A DNA stretch of 23,885 bases. It comes from a virus. Positions 9,183 to 16,953 of this stretch are shown one piece after another. The notes under the pieces were generated by a model. That model was not told where the DNA came from and ran no database searches. It saw only the letters and a list, made by a program, of their open reading frames with translations. The position numbers and the translations under genes are program-made. The DNA lies in the IMG/VR virus record IMGVR_UViG_3300022752_000394, positions 1-23,885 of that record. One strand, given 5' to 3'. Every line of letters starts with the position of its first letter. The first letter of the stretch is position 1.

Positions 9183-9796
9183 CAGTTCCTCACGGCGATC
9201 AACGAGTAGTCCTCGATGACCTTGGTCGCGTTGTTCTGGCCGTCGATCTGCATCGCCTGGCGGAAGTAGCCGCCGCGGCCGTTCTCGACTGGGGCGCCGG
9301 TGGCGACCGACTGCCAGTAGATCGACTTCTCGCGCTGCTCGGTGACGGGCTCGGCCATGTGCCAAGCCATCATGTACTTGAGCAGCTGTACGAAATACTG
9401 TGGCATCGCGTATTCGGGCGTCTGGTACTGGTAGTCGATCCAGACAGCCTCGAGGTTGGTGAGCAGCTTGTCTCCCTGGATCTCCCAATCTTTTGAGATT
9501 GTCGAGCCAGGATTAGCCGACGGATACACCGCTCGCGGGTTGGCGAGCCGGTCACCCGGCAGCTGGTATTCGTAGCGCCAGTATGTGGTCGGCGTGGTGA
9601 TTAGCTTGGCGAGGCCGATCTTCTTCATGGAGAACGACCACGGGTACATGACCAGCGTCATGTCGCGGATGTCCGGGTAAAGCCGGTCCGCCACCGAGCT
9701 CTCGTCGGTGCCGTCGTTGAACGAGCTGATGGCTTTTGCGCCCAGCAGGAGCAGGGCGTCGGAGCAGATGGATACGCCAGTGTCGCCTGCAGCCAT
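9182..9796 (-). CDS. Tail tubular protein A (adaptor/gatekeeper)
   Basis: This 204-residue protein matches the length of T7 gp11 (196 residues). The N-terminal region ICSDALLLLGAKAISSFNDG and YPDIRDMTLVMYPWSFSMKK is the signature part of this family: a helix, a loop, then aromatic residues in W-x-F. A middle segment WRYEYQLPGDRLANP and a later LEAVWIDYQYQTPE are also typical. It forms the ring joining the portal to the nozzle. The ATG has a GGAG about 8 bases upstream. Its stop overlaps the tubular B start as TGATG. It follows the decoration-like gene after a hairpin. Confidence 0.9.
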   Translation of the reverse strand: MAAGDTGVSICSDALLLLGAKAISSFNDGTDESSVADRLYPDIRDMTLVMYPWSFSMKKIGLAKLITTPTTYWRYEYQLPGDRLANPRAVYPSANPGSTISKDWEIQGDKLLTNLEAVWIDYQYQTPEYAMPQYFVQLLKYMMAWHMAEPVTEQREKSIYWQSVATGAPVENGRGGYFRQAMQIDGQNNATKVIEDYSLIAVRN

Positions 9797-9818
9797 TGTC
9801 CAATCTCCAATGTGAAGA

Positions 9819-9849
9819 GGGCCAGCCCCCGCAAAGCAGAAGCTGGCCC
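9819..9849 (-). terminator. Hairpin between decoration-like gene and tail gene
   Basis: An 8-bp perfect inverted repeat, GGGCCAGC / GCTGGCCC, with a 15-base loop lies in the 72-bp gap upstream of tail tubular A. On the minus strand it is followed by TCTTCACATT, a poor U-tract. It may therefore attenuate transcription, or protect or fold mRNA, but it is not a convincing full terminator. Confidence 0.4.
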
Positions 9850-9862
9850 CGTGCTACATGAC

Positions 9863-9878
9863 CACCGATTAGTCGGTG
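9863..9878. repeat. 6-bp inverted repeat spanning the stop codon of the decoration-like gene
   Basis: CACCGA-TTAG-TCGGTG is a perfect 6-bp dyad with a 4-base loop that contains the TAA stop codon (minus strand) of the gene at 9869-10153. It is 13 bases from the larger hairpin at 9819-9849, so the transcript end of this gene holds two tandem stem-loops. The role is unknown. Confidence 0.4.
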
Positions 9879-10153
9879 TTGGTAACGGTCAGGGCGGTCA
9901 CGTCAGAGACGTTTACGACCGTTCCGGTGTTGCTCATAACAACGTGCCAGCCAGCGGTCGAGACGTTCGCGCCAGAGAACACGGTGACCAGGATCACGTC
10001 GCCAACCTTCAGAACACCGGCAGCGGAGTTGAAATAACCGCTGGTGTCCACGGTCGCGTGCGCGTCTGTGGTCTTGTACGCCCAAATCTGCGGCGAATTG
10101 CCGGCCTTCGACTGACCGCCGATGGGCTGCAAACCAGTTACGTCATAAGCCAT
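9869..10153 (-). CDS. Putative capsid decoration protein
   Basis: This 94-residue protein is rich in Val, Thr, Gly and Asn and appears all-beta. It starts MAYDVTGLQPIGGQ and includes WAYKTTDAHATVDTSGYFNS followed by LKVGDVILVT. The pattern Y-K-T-x-D-A-x-x-x-V-D-x-x-G-Y-F-N recurs in small proteins encoded next to phage capsid genes, often annotated as head decoration or head fibre related. It lies 12 bases downstream of the capsid gene with a good AAGGAG, as expected for a protein made in similar amounts. There is no signal peptide. The decoration role is inferred from position and fold type. Confidence 0.65.
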   Translation of the reverse strand: MAYDVTGLQPIGGQSKAGNSPQIWAYKTTDAHATVDTSGYFNSAAGVLKVGDVILVTVFSGANVSTAGWHVVMSNTGTVVNVSDVTALTVTNTD

Positions 10154-10165
10154 GATCAGCTCTCC

Positions 10166-11020
10166 TTACGATTCGCGGCAGGTGATCGAAACGATGCCGG
10201 CAGCGTCAATCGTCACTGCACCAGCCGAGAACACTTCGTTGACCAGCCAGCTGGTCTTCTCGGGGATGTAGTTGATTTCCGTGCGCATCCCGATGCCTTC
10301 GGCGTAGCCGAGGGCGTCCTTGTGGAAGGCGAAGCAGGTGCGGTCCAGCGAACCGTCGATGGCCAGGCCACCTTCCGAACGATCACCCAGAACGTGGAAC
10401 TCAAAGCCTAGGAAGGTGTTGATTTCACCCTGCACCAGAGCCTTGACGCTGTTGAAGTCGGCCGAGGTGACCGAGGTTTCCGACAGCATATTGGCCAGAC
10501 CGTTGGCGTGGATGATGACGTGACGGCCTTCCGGCGGGACGTTGTTCTTGTCCATCAGGCGCTTTGCTTCGCGCAGCTTGCCCAGGTTCATGTTGCTGGC
10601 AGTGGCCGAGCCCGACGTGACGACGGTGTTGGCAACGGTCAGCGAGGTGCCAGAGGCGGCGAGCGCGTCGAGGATCAGCTGATCCTGGCGGCGGCCCATC
10701 GCGTTGGCGACGACCTGGACGAGCTCTTGACGCTCGTCGAAATTGACCTTGGCCTGCGAGAAGATGTCGCTGTACTCAGCGGCGTTCCAATCTTGCAGGG
10801 TGCAGGTAACGGTTGAAAAACCCACGTTCAGCGGGGTGACGTCGGTCTGCGGCACGCGCAGAGTAGCGACACCAGCGCCAACCTTGGGGAACTTTACGAT
10901 GGAACCTTCGACACCACGGCGTTGACGCACGGCGGGCACCAGCATGGCCTTGCCTTGATAGGCCTGCTTGACCTCTGCGTCGAACAGGGTGACGAAGGCG
11001 TTCGACAGAGAAACAGCCAT
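10166..11020 (-). CDS. Major capsid protein
   Basis: This 284-residue protein starts MAVSLSNAFVTLFDAEVKQA. It continues with VPAVRQRRGVEGSIVKFPKV, the helix segment SQAKVNFDERQELVQVVANA and MGRRQDQLILDAL. This arrangement is typical of the podovirus capsid family that carries the HK97 fold, though the fold is not provable here. It comes after the scaffold gene and before the decoration-like and tail tubular A genes. The start has AAGGAG six bases upstream. Unlike most neighbours it has a long leader (about 240 bp after the scaffold stop) with its own terminator and candidate promoter, consistent with separate high expression. Confidence 0.9.
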   Translation of the reverse strand: MAVSLSNAFVTLFDAEVKQAYQGKAMLVPAVRQRRGVEGSIVKFPKVGAGVATLRVPQTDVTPLNVGFSTVTCTLQDWNAAEYSDIFSQAKVNFDERQELVQVVANAMGRRQDQLILDALAASGTSLTVANTVVTSGSATASNMNLGKLREAKRLMDKNNVPPEGRHVIIHANGLANMLSETSVTSADFNSVKALVQGEINTFLGFEFHVLGDRSEGGLAIDGSLDRTCFAFHKDALGYAEGIGMRTEINYIPEKTSWLVNEVFSAGAVTIDAAGIVSITCRES

Positions 11021-11158
11021 TTCGTACTCCTTGTTGAGTTGATTGAGGTTTTTGCGCGCCGGTTAGCCTGTTTCCAGGGCCGTTTGCTTGCGGGTAACGC
11101 CCGCCACTCGTCACCATCCGGTGCGGCAAGGGCTGCAGATGCAGTAAGCCTTGTGCGC

Positions 11159-11187
11159 ATTTTCTTCGGTGACAGTACAAAAATCAA
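11159..11187 (-). promoter_or_regulatory. Candidate sigma70 promoter for the capsid gene
   Basis: On the minus strand TTGATT is followed, after exactly 17 bases, by GAAAAT. Each hexamer matches 4 of 6 consensus bases. It lies just downstream of the terminator at 11201-11229 and about 140 bases upstream of the capsid start, which leaves a long 5' leader. This is a sequence match only. Confidence 0.4.
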
Positions 11188-11200
11188 TAGGTTGTGTTGG

Positions 11201-11229
11201 AAAAAAGACGCCCCGCGCATGGCGGGGCG
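11201..11229 (-). terminator. Intrinsic terminator after the scaffold gene
   Basis: On the minus strand an 8-bp perfect stem CGCCCCGC / GCGGGGCG with a 5-base loop is followed by TC and then six T. It begins about 30 bases past the scaffold stop. This is the clearest intrinsic terminator in the window. It would reduce read-through from the packaging/portal operon into the capsid gene. Confidence 0.8.
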
Positions 11230-11260
11230 AAAGGTGCCCAAGGAGGAGTGGGCTATGGCA

Positions 11261-12031
11261 TCAGTTAACGTATGCGGCAAACGCCTTTTCGACCTTCTGC
11301 CGATACGCAGCGTCGGTCTTGTAGCGCGGGTCCGCCACCATCTGGTAGAGCTCGTCCTTTGACGGCGCTCCCTCTAGCGGCATTGATTCGGCCGGAATGC
11401 GGCCTTCGTACGCTTCGCGGATCTTCATTAGAGCGCGCAGGCCTCGGGCGGTGCCGCCCATGACCTTGAACTCATCAAAGTCGTCTGACGACCAGACGCC
11501 CTTGTTGACCAGGCCACGCGCCCAGTCGACCATCCCGTTGACCACGGCAGTGCCGTTGGGACCAAGCGCCTTCAGCTCGGCCGTGGGGTCAATAGCGGGG
11601 CCGGCAGCTTCCTCGGCAATCTGGCCGATGGTTTGCGCCAGGTCGTCAAACGCGGCTTGGCTCACGCCGTGCTTTTGCGCCCAGCCGACATACGCTTGCG
11701 CCACTGGATCGTCCGACACCTTAAGCACGCTGGTGTCGTAATTGCCGTCCGGCGGAGCCTTGTGCTTGCCCTGCGCGATGGTCTTGCGCAGGTCTTGCCA
11801 GCTTTTCGCCATTTCCTCGTAGGCTGGCTGGCCATCCTTCCAGAAGTTCTCCGGCAGCCACTCGGGGCGGTCCGCCGGCGCGCCTGGTGCAGCTGCTTGC
11901 GCCGAGTCAGCTCGGTGATCAATCTCCGCGGCTTGCGGATTCTTGGGTGTTGCGTTCTGGTCTTCGACCGTCACATTGTCGAGTAGGCCGCTGCTTTCGC
12001 TCGCGGGCTCGACGGTTGCGGTTTCGCTCAC
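11261..12031 (-). CDS. Capsid scaffolding protein
   Basis: This 256-residue acidic protein has a disordered N-terminus rich in Glu, Ala and Pro. The segment RPEWLPENFWKDGQPAYEEM (about residues 55-74) is a hallmark of podovirus scaffold/capsid assembly proteins. Helices follow, ending with DPRYKTDAAYRQKVEKAFAA, a charged C-terminus of the kind that binds coat protein. It is the gene immediately before the major capsid gene, as in T7 (gp9). The start is GTG in a GTGA overlap with the Bbp19 stop. It would guide procapsid assembly and then leave the shell. Confidence 0.85.
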   Translation of the reverse strand: MSETATVEPASESSGLLDNVTVEDQNATPKNPQAAEIDHRADSAQAAAPGAPADRPEWLPENFWKDGQPAYEEMAKSWQDLRKTIAQGKHKAPPDGNYDTSVLKVSDDPVAQAYVGWAQKHGVSQAAFDDLAQTIGQIAEEAAGPAIDPTAELKALGPNGTAVVNGMVDWARGLVNKGVWSSDDFDEFKVMGGTARGLRALMKIREAYEGRIPAESMPLEGAPSKDELYQMVADPRYKTDAAYRQKVEKAFAAYVN

Positions 12032-12291
12032 AGGTTCCTCGCTCTCTTGATCCGTGCTTCAAGATCTCGCACCACGCTGTTCTGACCCTCTCGGTAGAAA
12101 GCATAGTCCGACGACGCACCCGGCACGGCGACGGGTTGCTCAAGAATCGTGTCGCGCAGCCAGCGCATCAGCGCCTGGCCATCCTCTGAGCCGAGCACGC
12201 GCAACACCAAACGGTCGGTGTCCTCGCGCAGCTGGCTGACCTCACGAATGTCTGTTGCTTGGCCTATGGCCTCAAGCTCGTCCCAGCTCAC
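12028..12291 (-). CDS. Bbp19-type small phage protein
   Basis: This 87-residue protein starts at GTG in a GTGA overlap with the upstream gene. The pattern LVLRVLGSEDGQALMRWL followed by FYREGQNSVVRDLEARIKRA fits the Bbp19 family, named after a Bordetella phage BPP-1 gene: an F-YREGQ-S-V motif and a short helix pair. The family is found between portal and scaffold in many podophages and its role is unknown. Position suggests a head or assembly function. The family call comes from recognition of the motif. Confidence 0.7.
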   Translation of the reverse strand: MSWDELEAIGQATDIREVSQLREDTDRLVLRVLGSEDGQALMRWLRDTILEQPVAVPGASSDYAFYREGQNSVVRDLEARIKRARNL

Positions 12292-12611
12292 TGCGGGGGT
12301 TCCTCGATATCTGCTTCAGAGGCAAACGGAGACTTGCCTGCCTTCATTCTTTGGACGGCGTGTTCGTATGCCTTGTCCAAAATTGAAGGCGGCATCTTGT
12401 CAAAATAGCCCTTCTTTTGAGGATCGTTGCGCAACAACCAATCAAGCTCACGCTTGTTGAGCGTAGGCACAATCAATGGAATTTCGACTTCTTTACCGTC
12501 GATGCCAACTCCAACGGAGATCTCAGTCGACACAGATCCGTCAGGTCGTTGCAACTGGCCAAAATAGCCGGACCCCTTGGCGGTTCCATCTGCGCGCTTT
12601 CCATAGTTCAT
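12288..12611 (-). CDS. Conserved phage protein of unknown function
   Basis: This 107-residue protein starts MNYGKRADGTAKGSGYFGQL and contains QRPDGSVSTEISVGVGIDGK then EIPLIVPTLNKRELDWLL, and ends with RMKAGKSPFASEADIEE. The opening G-x-R-x-D-G-x-x-K-G-x-G-(YF)-F-G and the closing AGKSPFA recur in small phage structural-region proteins that I recall only as hypothetical. Its ATGA overlaps the portal stop, so it is translationally coupled to the portal. There are no membrane segments. A virion-associated or portal-associated role is possible but unsupported by motifs. Confidence 0.7.
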   Translation of the reverse strand: MNYGKRADGTAKGSGYFGQLQRPDGSVSTEISVGVGIDGKEVEIPLIVPTLNKRELDWLLRNDPQKKGYFDKMPPSILDKAYEHAVQRMKAGKSPFASEADIEEPPQ

Positions 12612-14203
12612 TGCGGCACTCCACCTGGTTGTTGCTGCTGCGCCGCCGTCATCTGCGCCACTATCGCGGCTTGCTGGGCCTGCGCCTGCTGTTCAAGCAG
12701 ATACTCGCGCTCGGCCGCGGAGTTGCGCACACGCGCCGGCACGCCAAGCTTGTCGGCCAGGTAGTCAATGAGCTCGCCAGACTTGAGCGCCAGCGCGCCC
12801 TCGGCACCAAACTGCGGCGCGATCTGCGCGAACTGCATGATGGCGTTGACCTCCTCCATGTTCTGCGCCATTGCCAGCGGGGCCACCGGGGTGACCTTGA
12901 CCTCGAGCCCGTTGACGCGCAGCGGCAGGTCGATGAGGCCGCGCTCGTCCATCACCTCCAGGATCTTGGTGACCAGCGGAATCATCGTTTCGTTGATCAA
13001 GCGGCCGAACGCGCTGCCCAGGTTCTGCGAGAGCTCCTTCATGCGCTCTACAATCTCGGTCGCGGAGCGTGCGCTCATGTTGTCCGGCGGCAGCGACTCG
13101 TCCAGCAGAATGCGTTTAATGTTGCTGCGCAAATCGTTGATGACCAGCTGCGTGACGTTGAAGTCGCCAGCACGGGGCAGGGGAGTCAAGCTCGGCCCCT
13201 GCGGGCCGCCATTGCGCGCCACCGGAATGATGGCGCCAGGCACTATCTTCACCGTGTTCGGGTTGAGCACGCCGTCGTCCGCCGCTGTGTACACGCCGGC
13301 CACAGCCAGCGATGCGTTCTTGAGCAGCAGCTCGATGGTCTTGTTCAGCGTCTTGATGTCCGGCAGCGCGGTCACTAGCGGTCCGCGGCCGTAGATTTCG
13401 CCAGCGACTTTCATGTAACGCGAGATGACCCACGGCGACATATCGCGTCGACGGTAGACGATCTCCTGCTTCGACACCTTGTCGATGACGTGGTAGCAGT
13501 AGTCACCACGCTTGTGGTCGTAGATGGTGGCCTCGAGCAGCTCGACGTCGTCGGTCGGCTTCTGGTCGATGCGGCGCTTCATCTCCGGCGGCAGCTTTGC
13601 GTCCGGCCACTGGCGGGCGATGCTCTCGCCCTTCATCCGCATCCGGCGATAGACGTTGTCGACCTGGCCGTTGGCGCCTTCCTCGTAGCTCACCAGGAAC
13701 AGCGGCACCGGGATGAAGTTGAGCGGCTGCACGTCATCGCCAGGCTGCACCATCATGCACGCCGTGCCCACGCTCAGGTCAAGCAGGAACTCGCCCATCG
13801 CGATGTCGAAGTTCGACTGCTTGAGCACGGTAAACATCTTTTCCATGTACGCGTCGAGGATCACCTGCGCCTGCGAGCGACGCTCGGCTGGGATGTCCGT
13901 GCCGGGCTCTAGGCGGCACCACTTCTGCTGCGGCGGGAACACGACCGATTGCAAGCGGTTGGCGAACCGCTGGGTAGAGTTGATGGCCGTCGAGTCGAAC
14001 ACGCGCTGCATCTTTTTCGAGCCGGTAGCGCCGCCTTCCCAGACGCCGTACAGCTGGCGCTGCGGCAGCGCGAACTCGTATGCGTCTTGGTAGAGCTGCT
14101 GGAACTCGTCCTTCTTGCGCTGCGCCAGCTCCTGCCGCTTGAGGATCTCCTCCGGCGAAAGGCGCTTGCCGCCTGGTGCGTCTTTGTATTCGGTCTCTTC
14201 CAT
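12608..14203 (-). CDS. Portal (head-to-tail connector) protein
   Basis: This 531-residue protein is close to T7 gp8 (536 residues). Recognisable family features include DSTAINSTQRFANRLQSVVF (about 70-90), EFLLDLSVGTACMMV, PLFLVSYEEG, RYMKVAGEIYGRGPLVTALP with TLNKTIELLLKNASLA, and a Gln-rich C-terminal tail. The family is the bacteriophage head-to-tail connecting protein of T7-type podoviruses. It forms the 12-subunit ring at one capsid vertex through which the terminase pumps DNA and to which tail tubular A attaches. ATG at 14203 shares its A with the stop of a 53-residue gene; GTG one codon earlier is possible. Confidence 0.95.
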   Translation of the reverse strand: MEETEYKDAPGGKRLSPEEILKRQELAQRKKDEFQQLYQDAYEFALPQRQLYGVWEGGATGSKKMQRVFDSTAINSTQRFANRLQSVVFPPQQKWCRLEPGTDIPAERRSQAQVILDAYMEKMFTVLKQSNFDIAMGEFLLDLSVGTACMMVQPGDDVQPLNFIPVPLFLVSYEEGANGQVDNVYRRMRMKGESIARQWPDAKLPPEMKRRIDQKPTDDVELLEATIYDHKRGDYCYHVIDKVSKQEIVYRRRDMSPWVISRYMKVAGEIYGRGPLVTALPDIKTLNKTIELLLKNASLAVAGVYTAADDGVLNPNTVKIVPGAIIPVARNGGPQGPSLTPLPRAGDFNVTQLVINDLRSNIKRILLDESLPPDNMSARSATEIVERMKELSQNLGSAFGRLINETMIPLVTKILEVMDERGLIDLPLRVNGLEVKVTPVAPLAMAQNMEEVNAIMQFAQIAPQFGAEGALALKSGELIDYLADKLGVPARVRNSAAEREYLLEQQAQAQQAAIVAQMTAAQQQQPGGVPQ

Positions 14204-14364
14204 CACTTGTCGCCCTTTGCCGCGGCCATGTTGTCGATGAGGTTGGGGTAGGGGCGGCCGGCTTTCTTAGCGCGGCGCATTGCCATCGCCTTCTCCTTCG
14301 AGCTCAGTTCCTTTGGCTTGCCCAGACCCTGGGGCCGGTCTTTTTCCCGCACAGGCTTGTCCAT
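14203..14364 (-). CDS. Small conserved basic protein upstream of portal
   Basis: This 53-residue gene fills the gap between the 508-residue protein and the portal. It starts at an ATG in a TGATG overlap and ends in another TGATG overlap with the portal start, which strongly supports it. The protein begins MDKPVREKDRPQGLGKPKEL, is Lys/Arg-rich in the middle (KEKAMAMRRAKKAGRPYPN) and ends with LIDNMAAAKGDK. The A-G-R-P-Y-P-N-L-I-D-N motif is one I recall from short phage proteins in the same slot. A nucleic-acid or portal contact is plausible from charge only. Confidence 0.75.
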   Translation of the reverse strand: MDKPVREKDRPQGLGKPKELSSKEKAMAMRRAKKAGRPYPNLIDNMAAAKGDK

Positions 14365-15890
14365 CACGCCCCCGCCAAAGTTGTCGCGCCGGCAGCGCCG
14401 AGCGATGTAGCTGCACCGCTGTTGCCCAGCGACCGCTGTTGCAAACCAAAACCTGACAGCAAGCCACCACGGCCACGCCCAGCGGCACGACGACGCGCAG
14501 CGCGGCGTGCGGCAAAGTCGCGCTGGCTGCCCTCAAGCGCCATGCGGTTGCGCTCGGCCGCGGCCTGGTTCTCGGCACGCAACCGCTCGAGCTCGGCAGA
14601 TTGCCCAGCTCCGGCCTGCTGCTGCGCCTCCATGCGCGAGGCAAACTCAGTGGCCGCGGCATCGTTCTGGTTGCGCAGGTCGTTGAGCTTGGTCTCAAAG
14701 TCCTGGTTGGCTTGCGCGATGTCGGCCTCCACCACGTCAGGCCCGGCCTGCGCGGCCGCGTCCAGCTGCTGGAAGTAGTTGGTAAACAGCGAATCGAGTC
14801 CGGCAGCTTGGCCGCTTGCAACGGCAGCTTGATACTCGGCGTCGGTCTTGTACTGACTGTAGGCAATCGACGCCAGCGTAGATGCCGCGTTGATTGCCGT
14901 TGCTGTGGCGCCGGTCGCGCCCAGCACGCTGCCCAGGCTAGGCACGCCGAACGCGCTGCCGATAACGGTCAGGCCGATGCTGGGCAGAGCGCGCTTCAAA
15001 AAACCACCTAGCCCGCCACCATTAGTCGGGGTAAATGTTTTGCTCATCCCGATGTAGTCGTAAGTGCCGTCCTCGTTTTTGAGAAACGTGCCTACGGTGC
15101 CGCCCTTTTTGTCAGATCTCAGCTTGGACGTAAAAAAGTTTTCTGAACCGTCGATTGGTTTGAGGGTTTTGCCAATGTCTTCGGCGGTCAGCTGGTCATC
15201 TTTGACAAAACGCTGAGCGGTATTGAAGTCCTGCACCAACACCTTTGCGCCTCGGCCGCTTGTGTTGGCCTGCTTTGCCAAGCCAGGATTGACCACAAAG
15301 TTGCCAGACGCGTCTTTGGCCCCAGTCAGCGCATCTGCCGCAAGGGTGCTGTATCCGACGCTTGTCTTGCCAGACTTAAACGCCTGCTGCAGGCCAAGAT
15401 CACTCAGTAGCTGGATGCCGCCGGCTTGGCGCTGCACAGCTCGCGCAACAGCATCCGCGTATTGCGGATTGACGGTGGTGTAATCCGCCGCGATGTAGCC
15501 GGTCGACACGGTCTGCTTGGCGACGGTGCCATCGTTGATCAGGCCTTGCACGTCCTCTGCGGTCAACCCGCGACCGCGTGCGGCCGGAGACTGACGCAGG
15601 ATTTCATCAGCCGTGAGCTCGCGCTTTTGATAGCCCTCGTATGCCTGCAGGCCTGGCGCTTTGGCCGTCTGCTTGTAGGCAGCCACCTCGGCTTTGTCTG
15701 CTTGCGCCTCGGCCTTGATGATGCGGCTGATCTCAGCCTTTGGCACGTTGGCGGTGCGCAGCTCTTGGGCAAGGATTGCGCGGCTGGACTCCTGCGCCCT
15801 GGCCAGCTGACTTGCCGACAGCGCCTCCGCCTTGGCATCAGCCTTAGCTTTGGCTTTTTCTTCTGCAGTCGGTTTCGGTGCGGCAGCCAT
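14364..15890 (-). CDS. Putative virion or ejection protein, coiled-coil with hydrophobic core
   Basis: This 508-residue protein has four visible parts. Residues 1-75 are a charged Ala/Lys/Glu helix. Residues 76-290 are mixed. Residues about 300-345 are a hydrophobic Gly/Ala/Ser/Val stretch (PSIGLTVIGSAFGVPSLGSV, then ATAINAASTLASIA) that could insert in a membrane. Residues about 386-455 are a coiled coil. The C-terminus has an Arg/Gly cluster (ARRAARRRAAGRGRGG) and a Gly/Ala/Leu tail. It is encoded between the acetyltransferase group and the portal, a place where T7 has no such gene. A DNA-ejection or head-internal role is inferred. No named family was recognised. Confidence 0.6.
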   Translation of the reverse strand: MAAAPKPTAEEKAKAKADAKAEALSASQLARAQESSRAILAQELRTANVPKAEISRIIKAEAQADKAEVAAYKQTAKAPGLQAYEGYQKRELTADEILRQSPAARGRGLTAEDVQGLINDGTVAKQTVSTGYIAADYTTVNPQYADAVARAVQRQAGGIQLLSDLGLQQAFKSGKTSVGYSTLAADALTGAKDASGNFVVNPGLAKQANTSGRGAKVLVQDFNTAQRFVKDDQLTAEDIGKTLKPIDGSENFFTSKLRSDKKGGTVGTFLKNEDGTYDYIGMSKTFTPTNGGGLGGFLKRALPSIGLTVIGSAFGVPSLGSVLGATGATATAINAASTLASIAYSQYKTDAEYQAAVASGQAAGLDSLFTNYFQQLDAAAQAGPDVVEADIAQANQDFETKLNDLRNQNDAAATEFASRMEAQQQAGAGQSAELERLRAENQAAAERNRMALEGSQRDFAARRAARRRAAGRGRGGLLSGFGLQQRSLGNSGAATSLGAAGATTLAGA

Positions 15891-15891
15891 G

Positions 15892-16416
15892 TCAGTTCAT
15901 GCCAGGAAAAGTGCCAAGGGTTCCCGCCGGCTGCGAGCCGTCAACGCCAAGCTCAGGGTTTAGACGGGCCTCGGAGAGCAGGGCACGCTTGCCAGAACGA
16001 CGGCGGGCCTTGATGCGCGACATCTCGCGCTCGGCCATGTCGCGGCGCTCGGCCTCGAGCTTGTCGGCTTCTTCCTTGGCGCGGCGCTCAAGCTCGGTCT
16101 TTTGCTCTTGGTACTGTTTGGCTTGCTGCTCAAGTGCGGATTGCGCGGCCTCGGCCTGCTGGCGTTGCAACGCGATGGCGTTCTGTTGCAGCGTGAGCTG
16201 CTCGTCGTAGTAAGCCTTCTGCTGCGCCTGGGCTGCCTGAGCCTGCTCAAACTCACGCTGCGCCTGCGCTTGCGCCGCTGCAGCCTCTTCTTTGGCCTGC
16301 GCAGCTGCCTGCTTCGCTTGGTTTTGCGCTTTCTTTGCCGCGCTTGCCTGCTTGCTGGCCGAGTAAACAGTCGCGCCGGCGGCAGCGACTGATGCGATTG
16401 CAGCGGTAACTCCCAT
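15892..16416 (-). CDS. Ala/Gln-rich coiled-coil phage protein
   Basis: This 174-residue protein starts at an ATG one base after the acetyltransferase stop (TGACATG). The frame is open further upstream but would run through the acetyltransferase. An N-terminal small-residue hydrophobic helix (VTAAIASVAAAGATVYSAS) is followed by a very long Ala/Gln/Glu/Lys coiled coil covering about residues 20-130, then a basic patch (RIKARRRSGKRALL). The next gene starts after an identical TGACATG junction. The pattern of a hydrophobic N-terminus plus coiled coil resembles small internal virion proteins, but the role is unproven. Confidence 0.65.
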   Translation of the reverse strand: MGVTAAIASVAAAGATVYSASKQASAAKKAQNQAKQAAAQAKEEAAAAQAQAQREFEQAQAAQAQQKAYYDEQLTLQQNAIALQRQQAEAAQSALEQQAKQYQEQKTELERRAKEEADKLEAERRDMAEREMSRIKARRRSGKRALLSEARLNPELGVDGSQPAGTLGTFPGMN

Positions 16417-16417
16417 G

Positions 16418-16876
16418 TCAGTCTCCGATGAACTTGGTGTACAGGCGCTCGGTTTCCTTGTGCCCCATAAATTCCAGCAAGCGCCCAACGTCCTTGTGCA
16501 GCTTGGTGCCGGTGTAGACCCTCTGCACGCCCAGCTCGCGCAGCGTCTTCTCGGCGTGCAGGAACAGCTGGATCCCGACACGCCCACGCCGGTGCTCTGG
16601 GTGGATGAAGTACATATCGACGTAAGCGGTCAGGCTTGAGCGGTAGTGCAGATGCCGGCGCACCACGCTGACGTGATAGCCAACCACCTGGTCTGCCTCG
16701 TCACGGCCGACCACGATGTGCAACGCACCAGCAGACTCAAGCGCCCGGAAGGTGTCGACGTCCGGCTCCAGCGCAATCTTGTCTTTGTCGAGCGCAATCT
16801 CGTCCCAATGCACCATCCACAGGTGGCGCATATCCTCAAGGCACTCGCTCATTGATTCGACGCGGTAGCTGATCAT
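16418..16876 (-). CDS. GNAT-family N-acetyltransferase
   Basis: This 152-residue protein has the GNAT fold signature: a beta strand AYVDMYFIHPEHRRGRVG followed by IQLFLHAEKTLRELGV. The R-R-G-R-V-G motif is the acetyl-CoA pyrophosphate-binding loop (motif A) and YTGTKLHKDVGRLLEFMGHK is the C-terminal strand-helix. The ATG at 16876 (MISYRVESM) has a GGGGG upstream and begins where GNAT folds begin; an upstream in-frame ATG at 16939 is less likely. It lies between the large terminase and virion genes, as in several podophages. The substrate is unknown. It could modify a host or virion protein. Confidence 0.8.
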   Translation of the reverse strand: MISYRVESMSECLEDMRHLWMVHWDEIALDKDKIALEPDVDTFRALESAGALHIVVGRDEADQVVGYHVSVVRRHLHYRSSLTAYVDMYFIHPEHRRGRVGIQLFLHAEKTLRELGVQRVYTGTKLHKDVGRLLEFMGHKETERLYTKFIGD

Positions 16877-16896
16877 TACGCCCCCAAAAGGCCGCA

Positions 16897-16944
16897 AACG
16901 CTTGATTTGATTGTTGTACAGCGGCGCAAAGAATTGCAAGCGTT
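16897..16944. repeat. 8-bp inverted repeat between large terminase and acetyltransferase
   Basis: AACGCTTG and CAAGCGTT are separated by 32 bases in the 77-bp gap between the two genes. The arms are perfect but the loop is long. It may form an mRNA structure or a binding site, or be chance. Confidence 0.3.
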
Positions 16945-16953
16945 CGATATCGG

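Noticed and set aside
10776-11280. Open frames in the leader of the capsid gene
   Set aside because: They cross into the capsid gene in the wrong frame, lack ribosome sites and run over the terminator or the promoter-like pair.
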